Below, one piece after another: positions 8,026 through 18,500 of a stretch of DNA of 64,000 bases. The translations under genes and the position numbers were made by a program. The DNA is from Dyella_B acidisoli. Its GTDB lineage: Bacteria > Pseudomonadota > Gammaproteobacteria > Xanthomonadales > Rhodanobacteraceae. The notes under the pieces were generated by a model. That model had not been told where the DNA came from and ran no database searches. It saw only the letters and a list, made by a program, of their open reading frames with translations. Where the stretch lies: assembly GCF_049532895.1 (NCBI RefSeq), contig NZ_CP064031.1, positions 1,798,001-1,862,000 on the forward strand. The letters are read 5' to 3'. Positions within the stretch are counted from its first letter, which is position 1. Every line of letters starts with the position of its first letter.

Positions 8026-8793
8026 TTACCGCTTGCCGTACTCGTCGTGACGGCGCCACCAGACGTTCGTCTCGTTGCGCCCCTTGGGCGCACGGTCCAG
8101 CCACTGGAACATGCCCCACAGGCCGTCCAGGCCACGCGCATAAGTGGAATAGGTGTGATAGACAACCCCGTCTTCAAGCACGAACGCGCTCACCCCCGGC
8201 CGTTCGCGCACATAGGTCAATGCGTCCGTTCCGGTTGTCTTTGCATGATCGAGGACGACTTGCGGGAACTGTGTCGTCGCGTCCATCACATGGCCGCCCC
8301 GTTGATAGTTGTATTCGTACGTTCCTTCGCGCTGTTGTTCTTCGGTGATGGAGACGGTGAAATCGAAGTTGAAGTCGCCACCGAGCGAAGACGCCCAAGG
8401 AAACGTCCATCCCAGGCGCCGCTTGTATGCCTGTAGCTTTCCCAGCGGTGCGCGCGACACCGCCCACAACATCACGTCATGGTTCGCCAGGTGCGTGGCA
8501 ATGCCATTGAAACCATCAGCGATCGCTGAGCAGGAAGGGCAGCCCGCCGCGAACTCGGGCCCGAACATAAAGTGATAGACAAGCAGCTGCGAGCGCTCGC
8601 GGAACAGATCCGTCAGCGAGGCACCGCCCTCGTCGGTATCGAATCGATATCCCTTGTTGACGGGTACCCATGGCAGCTCCTGCCGCTGGCGAGCCAGCTC
8701 GTCGCCGCGATGCGTGAGTTCTTTCTCTGCTTTGAGCAACTCGATCCGAGCAGCCAGCCATTCTTCACGTGTGCCAACCGTGTGTGTGGTCAT
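8026..8793 (-). CDS. DUF899 family protein (thioredoxin-fold-like)
   Basis: 255 residues from ATG 8793, preceded by a good GGAGT ribosome-binding site. Family features: EWLAARIELLKAEKELTHRGDEL at the N-terminus (here shown by its parts LLKAEKELTHRGDEL and RQELPWVPVNKGYRFDT), the FGPEFAAGCPSCSAIAD block with a CxxC pair (about residues 80-95), and WWRRHDEY at the C-terminus. DUF899 proteins are thioredoxin-like but no reaction has been shown that I know of. The gene is divergent from an HTH regulator and beta-propeller gene, with 130 bp between the two starts, so a shared regulatory region is likely. It ends 8 bases before the three-armed palindrome. Confidence 0.85.
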   Translation of the reverse strand: MTTHTVGTREEWLAARIELLKAEKELTHRGDELARQRQELPWVPVNKGYRFDTDEGGASLTDLFRERSQLLVYHFMFGPEFAAGCPSCSAIADGFNGIATHLANHDVMLWAVSRAPLGKLQAYKRRLGWTFPWASSLGGDFNFDFTVSITEEQQREGTYEYNYQRGGHVMDATTQFPQVVLDHAKTTGTDALTYVRERPGVSAFVLEDGVVYHTYSTYARGLDGLWGMFQWLDRAPKGRNETNVWWRRHDEYGKR

Positions 8794-8923
8794 GATCTTT
8801 ACTCCGTTCGTTGAATGCCGTTTTACGTTTTCTATTCGCCATAGCCGGGTGCTTCGCGGCCGTGGGATATAGTTAACGCTTGGACTCCGAACGGGTGGGA
8901 GTGACAAGTGTGGCGGGATTCCC

Positions 8924-10144
8924 ATGGACTCACTGATCACGGCTGCGGCACGCGCACTCGCCACGGGTGATCCGCTCGGCGCCTTGAAGCGGGTCGCCTT
9001 GCGTGAAGATGCACCCGGCCTTGCGCTTCGGGGCATCGCGATGGCACAGCTCGGCGATTTCGTTCGAGCGAAAGCGCTGCTGCGAAGCGCCGCGCGTGGG
9101 TTCGGTCCGAAAGAGGCGGTGGCTCGCGCGAGGTGCATCGTTGCCGAAGCCGAAATCGCACTTGTTTCGCGCGACCTTGGCTGGCCGGTAAAAGCGCTCG
9201 AAGCCGCGCGCGCGACGCTTCAGTCGCATGGTGACCGCGTCAACGCCGCGCACGCGCGGAATATTGAAGTTCGGCGCTTGCTCCTGCTCGGCCGCATCGG
9301 TGATGCCGAACGTATGCTCATCGAACTCGACCCGACGCCCTTTCCGCCAGCGTCCAGGGCGGCGCACGAGCTGGTCGTTGCAGGTATGGCGATTCGGCGC
9401 CTGCAGACGAGGCGTGCGCGCGCTGCGCTTGCACGGGCTGCGTACGCTGCGCGTGTGGCGAATATCCCGGCACTGATGGCGGAGGTCGAAAGCGCATCAC
9501 GTGCGTTGGATACACCTGCTGCTCGGTTGATTACACGAGGCGAAGAACGTCTTCTCTTGTTGGAAGAGGTCGAAACGCTTCTCGCATCACCCACGTTCGT
9601 CGTGGATGCCTGCCGTCATGTAGTGCATCGCGAAAATGCCGTCGTTTCCCTGGCAACGCGCCCCATTTTGTTCTCGTTGGTGCGCCGCTTGGCAGAAGCA
9701 TGGCCTGCCGATGTGTCGAGGAGCTTGCTCATTGCAGACGCCTTTCGTACCAAGCATGCCGATGAATCGCATCGCGCACGCTTGCGGGTCGAAATCGGGC
9801 GACTGCGCGCCATGTTGCAGCCGATGGCCGACGTGAGCGCGACAGACCGAGGTTTTGCGCTGGCGCCGCACCGTGCGAGTGACGTCGTCGTGCTGGCGCC
9901 ACCGGTCGAGGAGCGGCACGCTGCTGTGCTCGCCTTGCTCGCGGATGGCGAGTCGTGGTCGAGCTCGGCTTTGTCCATGGCATTGAGCGCCAGCCCCCGC
10001 ACCGTGCAACGCGCGCTCGAATCGCTTGCTGCGGCTGGCAAGGTGCAGTCGTTCGGCCGTGGGCCGGCACGCCGCTGGATGACCCCGCCGGTGCCAGACT
10101 TCCCGTCGATTTTGTTACTCCCAGGTCCCTTACCCAGTGACTAG
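8924..10144 (+). CDS. Winged-helix/TPR-like transcriptional regulator
   Basis: 406 residues from ATG 8924. The N-terminal two thirds are alanine- and arginine-rich helical repeats (e.g. AMAQLGDFVRAKALLRSAARGF), resembling TPR-type repeats. The C-terminus (about residues 335-390) has a helix-turn-helix: RHAAVLALLADGE, SSSALSMALSASPRTVQRAL and a wing AAGKVQSFGRGPARRW. That layout suggests a DNA-binding regulator with a sensor or interaction domain. The ligand is unknown. It faces DUF899 across a 130-bp gap and is followed, 32 bp on, by the beta-propeller gene, so it may control one or both. Confidence 0.65.
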   Translation: MDSLITAAARALATGDPLGALKRVALREDAPGLALRGIAMAQLGDFVRAKALLRSAARGFGPKEAVARARCIVAEAEIALVSRDLGWPVKALEAARATLQSHGDRVNAAHARNIEVRRLLLLGRIGDAERMLIELDPTPFPPASRAAHELVVAGMAIRRLQTRRARAALARAAYAARVANIPALMAEVESASRALDTPAARLITRGEERLLLLEEVETLLASPTFVVDACRHVVHRENAVVSLATRPILFSLVRRLAEAWPADVSRSLLIADAFRTKHADESHRARLRVEIGRLRAMLQPMADVSATDRGFALAPHRASDVVVLAPPVEERHAAVLALLADGESWSSSALSMALSASPRTVQRALESLAAAGKVQSFGRGPARRWMTPPVPDFPSILLLPGPLPSD

Positions 10145-10176
10145 GATGGTTATCATCAACTAATGAGGACGAACTC

Positions 10177-10830
10177 ATGAAACGATCCGCAGCTCAAATT
10201 CTCGGTGAGTACGGCCCTTTTCCTGGAATCGATAAAGTGGCCGGCGTGACATATGACGGCCAGCGCGTCTGGTTTGCATCCGGCGACAAGCTCAACGCCC
10301 TCGATCCAGAGAGCGGAAAGCTGCTGGGATCAGTCGATGTGGCGGCGCACGCAGGGACGGCTTTCGATGGCCAGCACCTGTTTCAGATCGCCGAGGATCG
10401 CATCCAGAAAATCGATCCCGAGACCGGCCGTGTGCTCGCTAGCATCCCAGCGCCCGGTAGCGGAGGCGACTCCGGTCTCGCGTGGGCCGAGGGCTCGCTA
10501 TGGGTCGGAGAGTATCGGGAGCGGAAGATCCATCGCATTGATCCGGACACAGGCGCCATTCTCAACACCATCCAGTTCAACCGCTTCGTCACCGGCGTCA
10601 CGTGGAGCGACGGTGAGCTGTGGCATGCCACCTGGGAAGGGGATGAGAGCGAAGTGCGCCGGGTCGATCCGGAAACCGGAGAAGTGCTGGAGCAGCTCGA
10701 CATGCCACCCGGCATGGGTGTGTCGGGGCTTGAATCCGATGGTGGCGATCGTTTTTTCTGCGGTGGCGGAAATAGTGGGAAGGTGAGGGTGATTTCGCGC
10801 CCCAAGCGGCGCTCTAATCGCAGTCCGTAG
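10177..10830 (+). CDS. Cytoplasmic beta-propeller protein (YncE/glutamine-cyclotransferase-like fold)
   Basis: 217 residues from ATG 10177, preceded by GAGGAC. Repeated blades of about 45 residues end in IDPETG-type turns: LDPESGKLLG, IDPETGRVLA, IDPDTGAILN, VDPETGEVLE. No signal peptide is visible. The fold is shared by PQQ-type quinoprotein repeats, virginiamycin B lyase and glutaminyl cyclase, so the activity cannot be assigned. It follows the HTH gene and is probably co-transcribed. Its TAG stop (10828-10830) is the TAG of the GTAGG end of an R1 palindrome. Confidence 0.6.
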   Translation: MKRSAAQILGEYGPFPGIDKVAGVTYDGQRVWFASGDKLNALDPESGKLLGSVDVAAHAGTAFDGQHLFQIAEDRIQKIDPETGRVLASIPAPGSGGDSGLAWAEGSLWVGEYRERKIHRIDPDTGAILNTIQFNRFVTGVTWSDGELWHATWEGDESEVRRVDPETGEVLEQLDMPPGMGVSGLESDGGDRFFCGGGNSGKVRVISRPKRRSNRSP

Positions 10831-10890
10831 GCTGGAATGAAGTTCCAGCTTTCCTTAGGTTCCTGATGCCGGGATTTCATCCCAGCCTAT
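10827..10890. repeat. R1 palindrome overlapping a stop codon and abutting the IS110 element
   Basis: GTAGGCTGG at its left end pairs with CCAGCCTA at its right end; the inner arms (GAATGAAGTTCCAGC... and GCCGGGATTTCATCC) pair less perfectly. The left end supplies the stop codon of the propeller gene. The right end runs directly into the left inverted repeat of the IS110-family element. Confidence 0.75.
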
Positions 10891-10906
10891 GTATGGACTC
10901 GCCCCC

Positions 10907-11128
10907 TTCGTCAACCGCTTTTTTCATCCCCGAATGCCGGCTGCATCTATGTATGAGGCCTCACCAAGGTGGCAAGGTGTGCCACGGGCCATCATCGTGT
11001 GAGCTCGCGCTAGGCCGATTACGTGAAGACCTCAAGGGCCGGTAGGCTGGTAGGCTTGTCTGCGCGACGGTCTGACCTGGGTTCGAAGATATCCAGCAGC
11101 GGTTGAGCGATTCGCTCGGGGAAAAGCG
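10907..11128 (-). ncRNA. Candidate guide RNA region of the IS110-family element
   Basis: This noncoding end lies downstream of the transposase, where IS1111-branch elements encode their seekRNA/bridge RNA. A clear hairpin GTGGCA / TGCCAC (about 10969-10985) is visible. The 9-mer CTATGTATG of the left insertion junction (10887-10895) recurs at 10947-10955, exactly 60 bp away, as a guide segment might. The assignment rests on family knowledge and position, not on a covariance model. Confidence 0.35.
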
Positions 11129-12181
11129 TCAACACGACATAGCCGCCTCCGTGTGATAGTCACCCTCTTGGGTCAGCATGGCCCACACCACGCGCACGTT
11201 GTGGTTGGCCACGCGCACCGCCGCGCCTTTTGCACCATGGCGTTCTTGCCAGTGTCGGATGCGGCATGAGAGGGCATCGGTGGCGTCCTTACGCAGGTGT
11301 TGCACCAACGAATGAGCCCCTTCCATGAACAAGCTACGTAAATACGCATCACCACGTCGACTCATCTTGCCCAGGTGGGTGCGTCCACCGGTGCTGTGCT
11401 GCTCGGGCACCACACCCAAATAGGCAGCGCAGTAGCGACTGTTCTTGAAGCGGGCCGGATCGAGCCCTTTGCCAACGATCGCGGTGGCGGTGATCGGGCC
11501 GATACCCGGAATCGTGCACAAACGCCGAGCCGTTGCATCACTGCGAACCCGTGCCTTCAGGCATTCGGCGACCTTGTCGATACGTGCGCTCAGGCTGTGC
11601 CATTCGCTCACCCACTCCTCGACCAGCCCTCTCACGGCATCCGGTACGGGGCACGCTCCACGCAAGACCTGATCGGCCAGCGCGTTCAGTGCGGTGGCTC
11701 CGCGTCCGGCCGCCCAACCTTGCTCCAGTAGCACGCTGCGCAACTGGTTGCACACCCGCGTGCGTCGGCTCACCCAGCCTGCACGTGCCCGGTGCTGCGC
11801 TTGCAGGGCCAACTGCTCCACCGTCTTGACCGGCACCGCGTGAATGTCGCCATCGTGCATAGCACGCAAGATGGCGCGCGCATCATTGAGGTCGTTCTTC
11901 ATGCGATGGCCGTGTGCCTTCACGCTGTTGGCCGGCAGAACCTTCACGCGGATGCCACGCGCCAGCAAACGACGGGCCCACGCTTGGGCACCTGGGCCGG
12001 TTTCCATGCCCACGCACATCGGCGCATTCAGTCGATCAAGGAAGCTTTCAAAGGCTTTGCGCGAACCAATGCGCCGGTGCCAGCACTCTTGTCCGAACCG
12101 ATCGGCCGCCACAACTTCGAACACATGCTTGGCCAGATCGATGGCCAACTCAGCCGCTTCATTGGGAGTACGCTGTTTCAT
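11129..12181 (-). CDS. IS110-family transposase
   Basis: 350 residues from ATG 12181; upstream in-frame codons lie outside the likely start. N-terminal RuvC-like DEDD domain: AIDLAKHVFEVVA (first Asp), MCVGMETGPGAQAWAR (Glu), and KNDLNDARAIL (the two Asp region). C-terminal transposase-20 domain with the CTIPGIGPITATAIVG helix-hairpin-helix, AAYLGVVPEQHSTGG (with the catalytic-serine region) and the LGKMSRRGDAYLRSLF motif. These enzymes recombine DNA under the direction of an element-encoded RNA. The frame is intact, so the copy may be active. The start codon is embedded in a third copy of the inverted-repeat sequence (12180-12191). Confidence 0.93.
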   Translation of the reverse strand: MKQRTPNEAAELAIDLAKHVFEVVAADRFGQECWHRRIGSRKAFESFLDRLNAPMCVGMETGPGAQAWARRLLARGIRVKVLPANSVKAHGHRMKNDLNDARAILRAMHDGDIHAVPVKTVEQLALQAQHRARAGWVSRRTRVCNQLRSVLLEQGWAAGRGATALNALADQVLRGACPVPDAVRGLVEEWVSEWHSLSARIDKVAECLKARVRSDATARRLCTIPGIGPITATAIVGKGLDPARFKNSRYCAAYLGVVPEQHSTGGRTHLGKMSRRGDAYLRSLFMEGAHSLVQHLRKDATDALSCRIRHWQERHGAKGAAVRVANHNVRVVWAMLTQEGDYHTEAAMSC

Positions 12182-12271
12182 GGACTCGCCCTCGCTCGTT
12201 ACAGAACGGTGGATAGTTTTACTCTCCACCGCTGGCCCATGAGGCCTTATTTAGCGCGGGGGCGAGTCCAT
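12180..12271. repeat. Nested inverted repeats at the IS110 right end
   Basis: ATGGACTCGCCC at 12180-12191 pairs with GGGCGAGTCCAT at 12260-12271 (12 bp). Inside is a 7-bp stem CGGTGGA (12207-12213) with TCCACCG (12225-12231). The outer arm overlaps the transposase start codon on the minus strand, so folding of the mRNA leader could limit transposase translation. Confidence 0.6.
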
Positions 12272-12463
12272 GTAATTACTGGCGTACCATGCTGCTTCGA
12301 GGCATGTGCACGTCCGCGCCTCGCGCCTGCCACGCCCGCACCGGATCGTGCCAGAATCGTGACTGCAAGCTGCCACATCCATGCGGCAGCCTATGCATGG
12401 GGAATCTCGTTCTTACCCAGCTTTATGCCGTCCGCATAAGGCTTCCCCGCGAATTGAAGAACG

Positions 12464-12484
12464 CCTGGCCGGCAAACGGCCAGG
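12464..12484 (+). promoter_or_regulatory. Leader hairpin upstream of the alpha-2-macroglobulin gene
   Basis: Perfect 8-bp stem CCTGGCCG / CGGCCAGG with loop GCAAA, 30 bp before the start codon. There is no T run after it. Between the IS end (12272) and this hairpin I see no gene; the stretch must hold the promoter of the downstream pair. Confidence 0.4.
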
Positions 12485-12514
12485 TTACCTAACGGATTGA
12501 ACACAGGACGCATT

Positions 12515-15500
12515 ATGGATTTGCTGCGGTTTCTGCTTTTGCTTCCAGTACGGCTGCTGCGCGGCGTGCTTGCCGCGCTGGGATGGCTGCTAAGCCCGCT
12601 GGTCGGTCAAGTGAACTGGTCCGCACCCAGATGGATGCATGGGGTGCGAAGGCGTCCCCTGCATTCGTTGGGCATTGCTGCTGCCGTTGCGCTGCTTGCG
12701 GGCGGTGGATGGTTCGGTTGGCACTGGTACAAGCATCGGCCGCGTCCTCATGAACCCGTGCGCATCACCTGGAAGGTCGATGCACCGGACGTCACCGATT
12801 ACACCAAGCAGCCGATAGTGATCCATCCGTTGGAAGTCGAGTTCTCGGCATCCGCCGCGCCCATCGAACTGGTGGGCAAGCCAGTGACCGATGGTATCGT
12901 CATGCAACCGCAAACGAACGGCCAGTGGACCTGGGTGGACGACAAGACGCTGCGCTTCACGCCGGCCGCCGACTGGCCGGTCGGGCAGCACTACAAAATT
13001 CGCTTCGACATTCCTAAGGCCTTCGCCCATCACGTGCTGATGGCCGACGACCATTTCGAGTTCGATACCCAGCCTTTCAAGGCGGTGCTGGGTAAGGGCG
13101 AGTTCTATCAAGATCCGCAGGATCCCACCGCCAAGAAAACCATCATCCCGGTCGACTTCAATTATCCGGTCGATCCCGCTCAGCTAGAAAAGCGCGTTGC
13201 GCTGAGCCTTGCCGGGCAGGCCGATCATTCCGCAACACCGTTGAAGTACAGCGTCACCTACGATCAATACAAGCTGCACGCGTGGATCCACTCGCAGCCA
13301 CTGGATCTGCCGCGCGATGACGGCGCCGTGTCGCTCACGCTCGACAGCGGCGTGCGCAGCGCTCGCGGTGGCAACGGTACCGATGCCGAGTTGAAGACCA
13401 GCGTGCGCGTGCCAGGCTTGTACAGCCTTACCGTCGATGACGTTAGCCCAACGCTTGTCGACAACGACAAATACGAGCCCGAGCAGGTGCTGGTGATCAA
13501 CATGAGCGGCGCCGTGCGCGATAGCGACCTCGCCGGTCTGGTGCACGCATGGGTACTGCCGGAGCACAATCCGAAGGCCGCTCGCGGCGATCAGGAAGAG
13601 AGCCAGGACGGTCAAGATAACCAAGACGGCCAAGACAATCAGAGCAACCAGGATAACGAGGAACCCGCCACGTATCCCTGGAGCGCTGATGAAGTCGGCG
13701 ACGATACCCTGCGCAAATCGCAGAAGCTCCCGCTCGAAGTCGTGCCCACGGAAAACGACTACCAAGCGCTGCAAAGCTTCAAATTCCACGCCAATCCGCG
13801 CCAGCGCATCTACGTGCGCGTGGACAAGGGGCTGAAATCCTTCGGCGGTTATGTGCTTGGCAAGCCGACGAGCGCGGTGATCACCGTACCGGATTATCCG
13901 AAGCTCCTGCGTTTCATGGCCGACGGTTCGTTGCTTTCGCTCAGCGGCAGCAAGCGCGTTTCGGTCGTGTCGCGCAACATGGCAGGCATGCGCTTGCAGA
14001 TCGGCCGTGTGTTGCCGGACCAGTTGCAGCACCTGGTCAGCCTGAATCAAGGCGATTACAAGCATCCGCAGCTTCCCTACGATTTCACCGAAGAACACAT
14101 CGTCGACCGCTTTGAACTCAAGCGTGCGTTCCCGTCGGGCGATCCTGCGCATGCGCATTACGAAGGTGTCGACCTCGGTCAATACCTGCAGTCTGGCAAG
14201 CGCGGCGTATTTCTGCTGCATCTGTACGATTTCGATCCGGCGCAGGCCAAGAAACAGGCTGAGCAAGCGGCCAAGGCCAAGGCGCGTGCAAAGCAGGGCA
14301 TTGCGCCGCCGCCTGCGGGTGCACAGCCGGACCCCGATCCTGATACGGATACTTCTGCATCAACCTCCAGCGACATGCCCAGCGATGAAGCGGGTGAGGG
14401 TGAAGGCGAATCCGGCCCCTCCGCACAGGACAGCCGCCTGATCGTCGTCACCGACCTCGGCATGCTGGTGAAGCGTGCGCTGGATGGCAGCCAGGACGTC
14501 TTCGTGCAATCCATTCGCACCGGTCAACCGGTCGCGGGCGCGAACGTCTCGGTGCTTGCGGTCAACGGTCAAACGCTGTTTGCGCAGGACACCGGCGCCG
14601 ATGGCGTGGTGCATTTCCCCACCTTCAAAGGATTGGATCGCGAGAAACGTCCAGCGCTCTTTGTCGTCAAGAAAGCGGATGACCTGTCGTTCCTGCCAAT
14701 CGGTGGCAGCGATCGACAACTCGATTACTCGCGCTTCGACATCGGTGGCGAAGCCAGCGCCGTCAATCCAGGCACGCTGTCTGCGTATCTGTTCTCCGAC
14801 CGCGGCATCTATCGTCCGGGCGATGAGATCCACATCGGCTTGATCGTGAGGGCTGCCAGTTGGCTGCGCAATGTCGCCGGCATTCCGCTGCAGGCCGAAA
14901 TGGTCGATCCGCGCGGCGTCACCGTGAAGCAGATGCCGTTGAAGATGGACGATTCCGGTTTCGGCGAGCTGAGCTACACACCGGCCGAAACCGCGCCCAC
15001 CGGCACGTGGACGGTGAACTTGTACATCGTGCGCGACGGCAAGGCCGATACGCAGATCGGCAACACCACCGTGCAAGTGAAGGAGTTCCAACCCGACCGC
15101 ATGAAAGTGACGGCGAAGCTGTCCAGCCAGGTCACCGAAGGTTGGGTAAAGCCTGTTGGACTCAAAGGCCTGGTCGATGCGCAGAACTTGTTCGGCACGC
15201 CGGCCGCGGATCGCCGCGTCGAAGCGTCGTTGACACTGCGTCCGGCGTGGCCGGCTTTCCGCAGTTGGCCCGATTACCACTTCTACGATGTGCATCGCGC
15301 CAAGGACGGTTACGACGAAGCACTGCAAGACGGCAAGACCGATGACAAAGGCCATGCCGAATTCGATCTCGACCTGAAGAAGTACGCCGATGCGACCTAT
15401 CAGCTGTACTTCCTGGTCAAAGCGCACGAGCCCGAAGGTGGTCGCAGCGTGGCGGCTGCCACGCAAACACTAGTGTCCAGCAACGATTGGCTGGTCGGCT

Positions 15501-18500
15501 ATCGCAGCGAAGACACGCTCGATTACATCAGTCGCAATGCTGTGCGCAAAGTGCATCTGGTGGCGATCGATCCGCAGGCCAAGTCGATGAAGCTGGACGG
15601 GCTCAAGGCGCAGTTGATCGAACGACGCTACGTGTCCGTGCTCACCAAACAGGATTCGGGTGTCTACAAATACGAATCCAAGCTCAAGGAAATCCAGATC
15701 AACGAACAGCCGTTGAGCATTCCGGCCGGCGGTCTCGACTACACCTTGCCCACCGACAAGCCGGGCAATTACGCGCTGGTTATCCTGCGCGGCAGCGATC
15801 GCGTGGAAGTGAATCGCGTCGGCTATTCGGTGGCGGGCGATGCCAATCTCTCGCGCTCGCTTGATCGCAACGCGGAACTGCAGCTCAACCTAGAGAAGGC
15901 CGACTACAACCCTGGCGATACCGTCAATATCTCCATCCGCGCGCCTTATGCAGGCAGTGGGCTGATCACCATCGAGCGCGACAAAGTGTATGCGCACGCG
16001 TGGTTCCACGCGGACACCACTAGCTCGGTGCAGCAAATCACCATCCCGAAAGACTTCGAAGGCAACGGCTACATCAACGTGCAGTTCATCCGTGATCCTT
16101 CGTCGGATGAAATTTTCATGAGCCCGTTGAGCTACGGCGTGGTGCCGTTCTCGGTGAATCTGGATGCGCGCCGGGATGCGGTCAAGGTCGATTCACCCGA
16201 CCTGGTGAAACCGGGCGATACCGTCACTTTCAAGCTGCATGCGGAGCATCCGACCAAAGCGGTGGTGTTTGCCGTGGATGAAGGCATTCTGCAGGTGGCG
16301 CGCTACAAGCTCGGCGATCCGCTGAAGTTCTTCTTCCGCAAGAAGATGCTTGAAGTGCAAACGTCGCAGATCCTCGATCTGATCCTGCCGGATTTCGAAA
16401 AGCTGATGGCTCTTGCGGCAGCTCCTGGCGGTGATGCGGATGCGGCGATCAGCCGTCAGCTCAATCCGTTCAAGCGCAAGCGCGACAAGCCGGTCGTGTT
16501 CTGGTCGGGCATCGTCGATGTGGATGGCGATAAAGATTTCACTTACACCGTGCCTGACTACTTCAACGGCAAACTGCGCGTGATGGCGGTGGCTGTTTCG
16601 CCGGATCGCGTCGGCACCTTTGAAGGCGCCACGACCGTACGCGGCGATTTCGTGCTCTCGCCGAATGCTCCGACCACGCTTGCACCCGGTGACGAAACCG
16701 AAGTGAGCGTTGGCGTTGCCAACAACCTCACGGGTCTGGGTGGCAAGCAGGTGCCGGTGGCGGTAACGCTGCAAACTGGGCCGCAATTGCAGGTCGTCGG
16801 TGCGGCTACGCAGAATGTAAGCCTGGCGGAAATGCACGAAGGCGTAGTGAAGTTCCGCGTCAAAGCCACTGACAAGCTTGGTTCTGGCCACCTCGCCTTT
16901 GCGGCGGCTTATGCAGGCAAGTCCGCGCAACAAGCGGTGGATGTGTCTGTGCGGCCCGCCTCGGCGTATCGCACTCAAGTCGATGTCGGCCAGGTGTTTA
17001 CGCGCAGTCAGTCGGAGGTCTCGCCTTTGCGGCAGATGTTCGACGCCTACGCAGCACGCGATGCGGCAATCTCTCCGCTACCGATCGTGCTCGCACAGGG
17101 CATCACCAGCTATCTCGTCAACTATCAGCACTACTGCAGCGAGCAAGTCGTGAGCATGGCGATGCCGCGCCTGATCGTGGCCAAGTGGCCGCAGGTGCCG
17201 GTCTTTGCGCACGCTTTGCAACCGGCCTTCGGCGGCGAAGACGCCAAGAAGATCAGCAATGACGAGGCGATCGCCAAGCTGCTGGACGTGCTGCACTCGC
17301 GCCAGAACAGCGAAGGCGGCTTCGGTTTGTGGGCGGCCACGCCCGATTCGGAGCCCTTCGTATCGGACTACGTGATGAACTTCCTGCTCGAAGCGCGCGA
17401 CCGCGGCACACCTGTGCCGCAAGATATGATCGATGCCGGCAATAAGTACCTGCAGCAGCTTGCCGCCGACGAGGGTATGGATTCGCTGGACAAGCTCCGC
17501 CAGCGCGCCTATGCGGCGTATCTGCTGACACGCCAGGGCAATGTCACCACGAATGCGTTGGCTTCGATCCAGAAGCGCCTACAAGAGGCTTATCCGAAAG
17601 TCTGGAAGAACGATCTGGCCTCAGCGTGGTTGGCTGCTTCTTACAAGCTGCTCAAGCAAGACGATGAAGCCAATCGCCTGATGGCCGGTCCCGAGCAAGT
17701 GCTGACGCGTTCAAAGGCCGATGACGGATACGCCTACAGCTACTACTACGATCCCCTGGTACGTGACGCGAGCGTGCTCTACCTGTTGTCGAAGCATTTC
17801 CCGGAACGCGCGAAAGCGCTGCCGGCGCGCGTATTCGAAAACATCGCCTGGCCGTTGGCGCACTACAACTACAACACGCTTTCTTCCTCGATGACGATCC
17901 TGGCGCTGGATGGCTACGCCGGCCAAACCGGCGCCGAGCTGGACAAGTTGGGTATCCAGGAAGTGCATGCCGATGGCAGCACCAAGACAATCTCCAGCGT
18001 GCAAGGCAACCTGCTGCAAGCGGGCAGCTGGGATGCCACGGCGACCAAGCTGCGTTTCCTCAACCAGAGCAGTCTGCCGGCGTGGCGCGTCGCCAGCCAA
18101 AGCGGCTACGACCGCGTGCAGCCGGACAAGGCTATCGCCAACGGCATCGAGATCGTGCGCGAGTACACCGATACGCAAGGCAAGCATTTGGACGCGGTGA
18201 CGTTGGGCGAGGAGATCGATGTGCATGTGAAGATCCGCGCAACGGGCAATGATGCGATCGGCAACGTCGCGATCGTTGATCTGCTGCCCGGCGGTTTCGA
18301 ACCGGTGATCGAACCGCCGCCGGCAGTGAATACTGCGCAGAGCAGCGACAGCTCCAGCGACAATTCGAACAGCGGTGGCAACGCAACCGATAACAGCGGG
18401 AGCGATAGCAACACCAGCGCCCCGCCGGCATGGCGTTCGCCCGTCGGCTTGTCGCAATCAACTTGGCGCCCGGAATACGCGGATATCCGCGAGGACCGCG

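Larger units (their letters stand above)
10893..12271 (-). mobile_element. IS110-family insertion sequence (IS1111-like)
   Basis: A 14-bp perfect inverted repeat ATGGACTCGCCCCC (10893-10906, and its complement 12258-12271) brackets an IS110-type transposase gene. Possession of inverted repeats, probably subterminal, points to the IS1111 branch, since typical IS110 elements lack them. The noncoding stretch behind the transposase (10907-11128, 222 bp) is longer than that in front (12182-12257). No target duplication is expected in this family. The true ends may lie a few bases outside the repeats. Confidence 0.8.

Noticed and set aside
12497..12514. TTG start for the alpha-2-macroglobulin, six codons upstream.
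   Set aside because: The ATG at 12515 follows AGGAC at suitable distance and starts directly with the membrane anchor.
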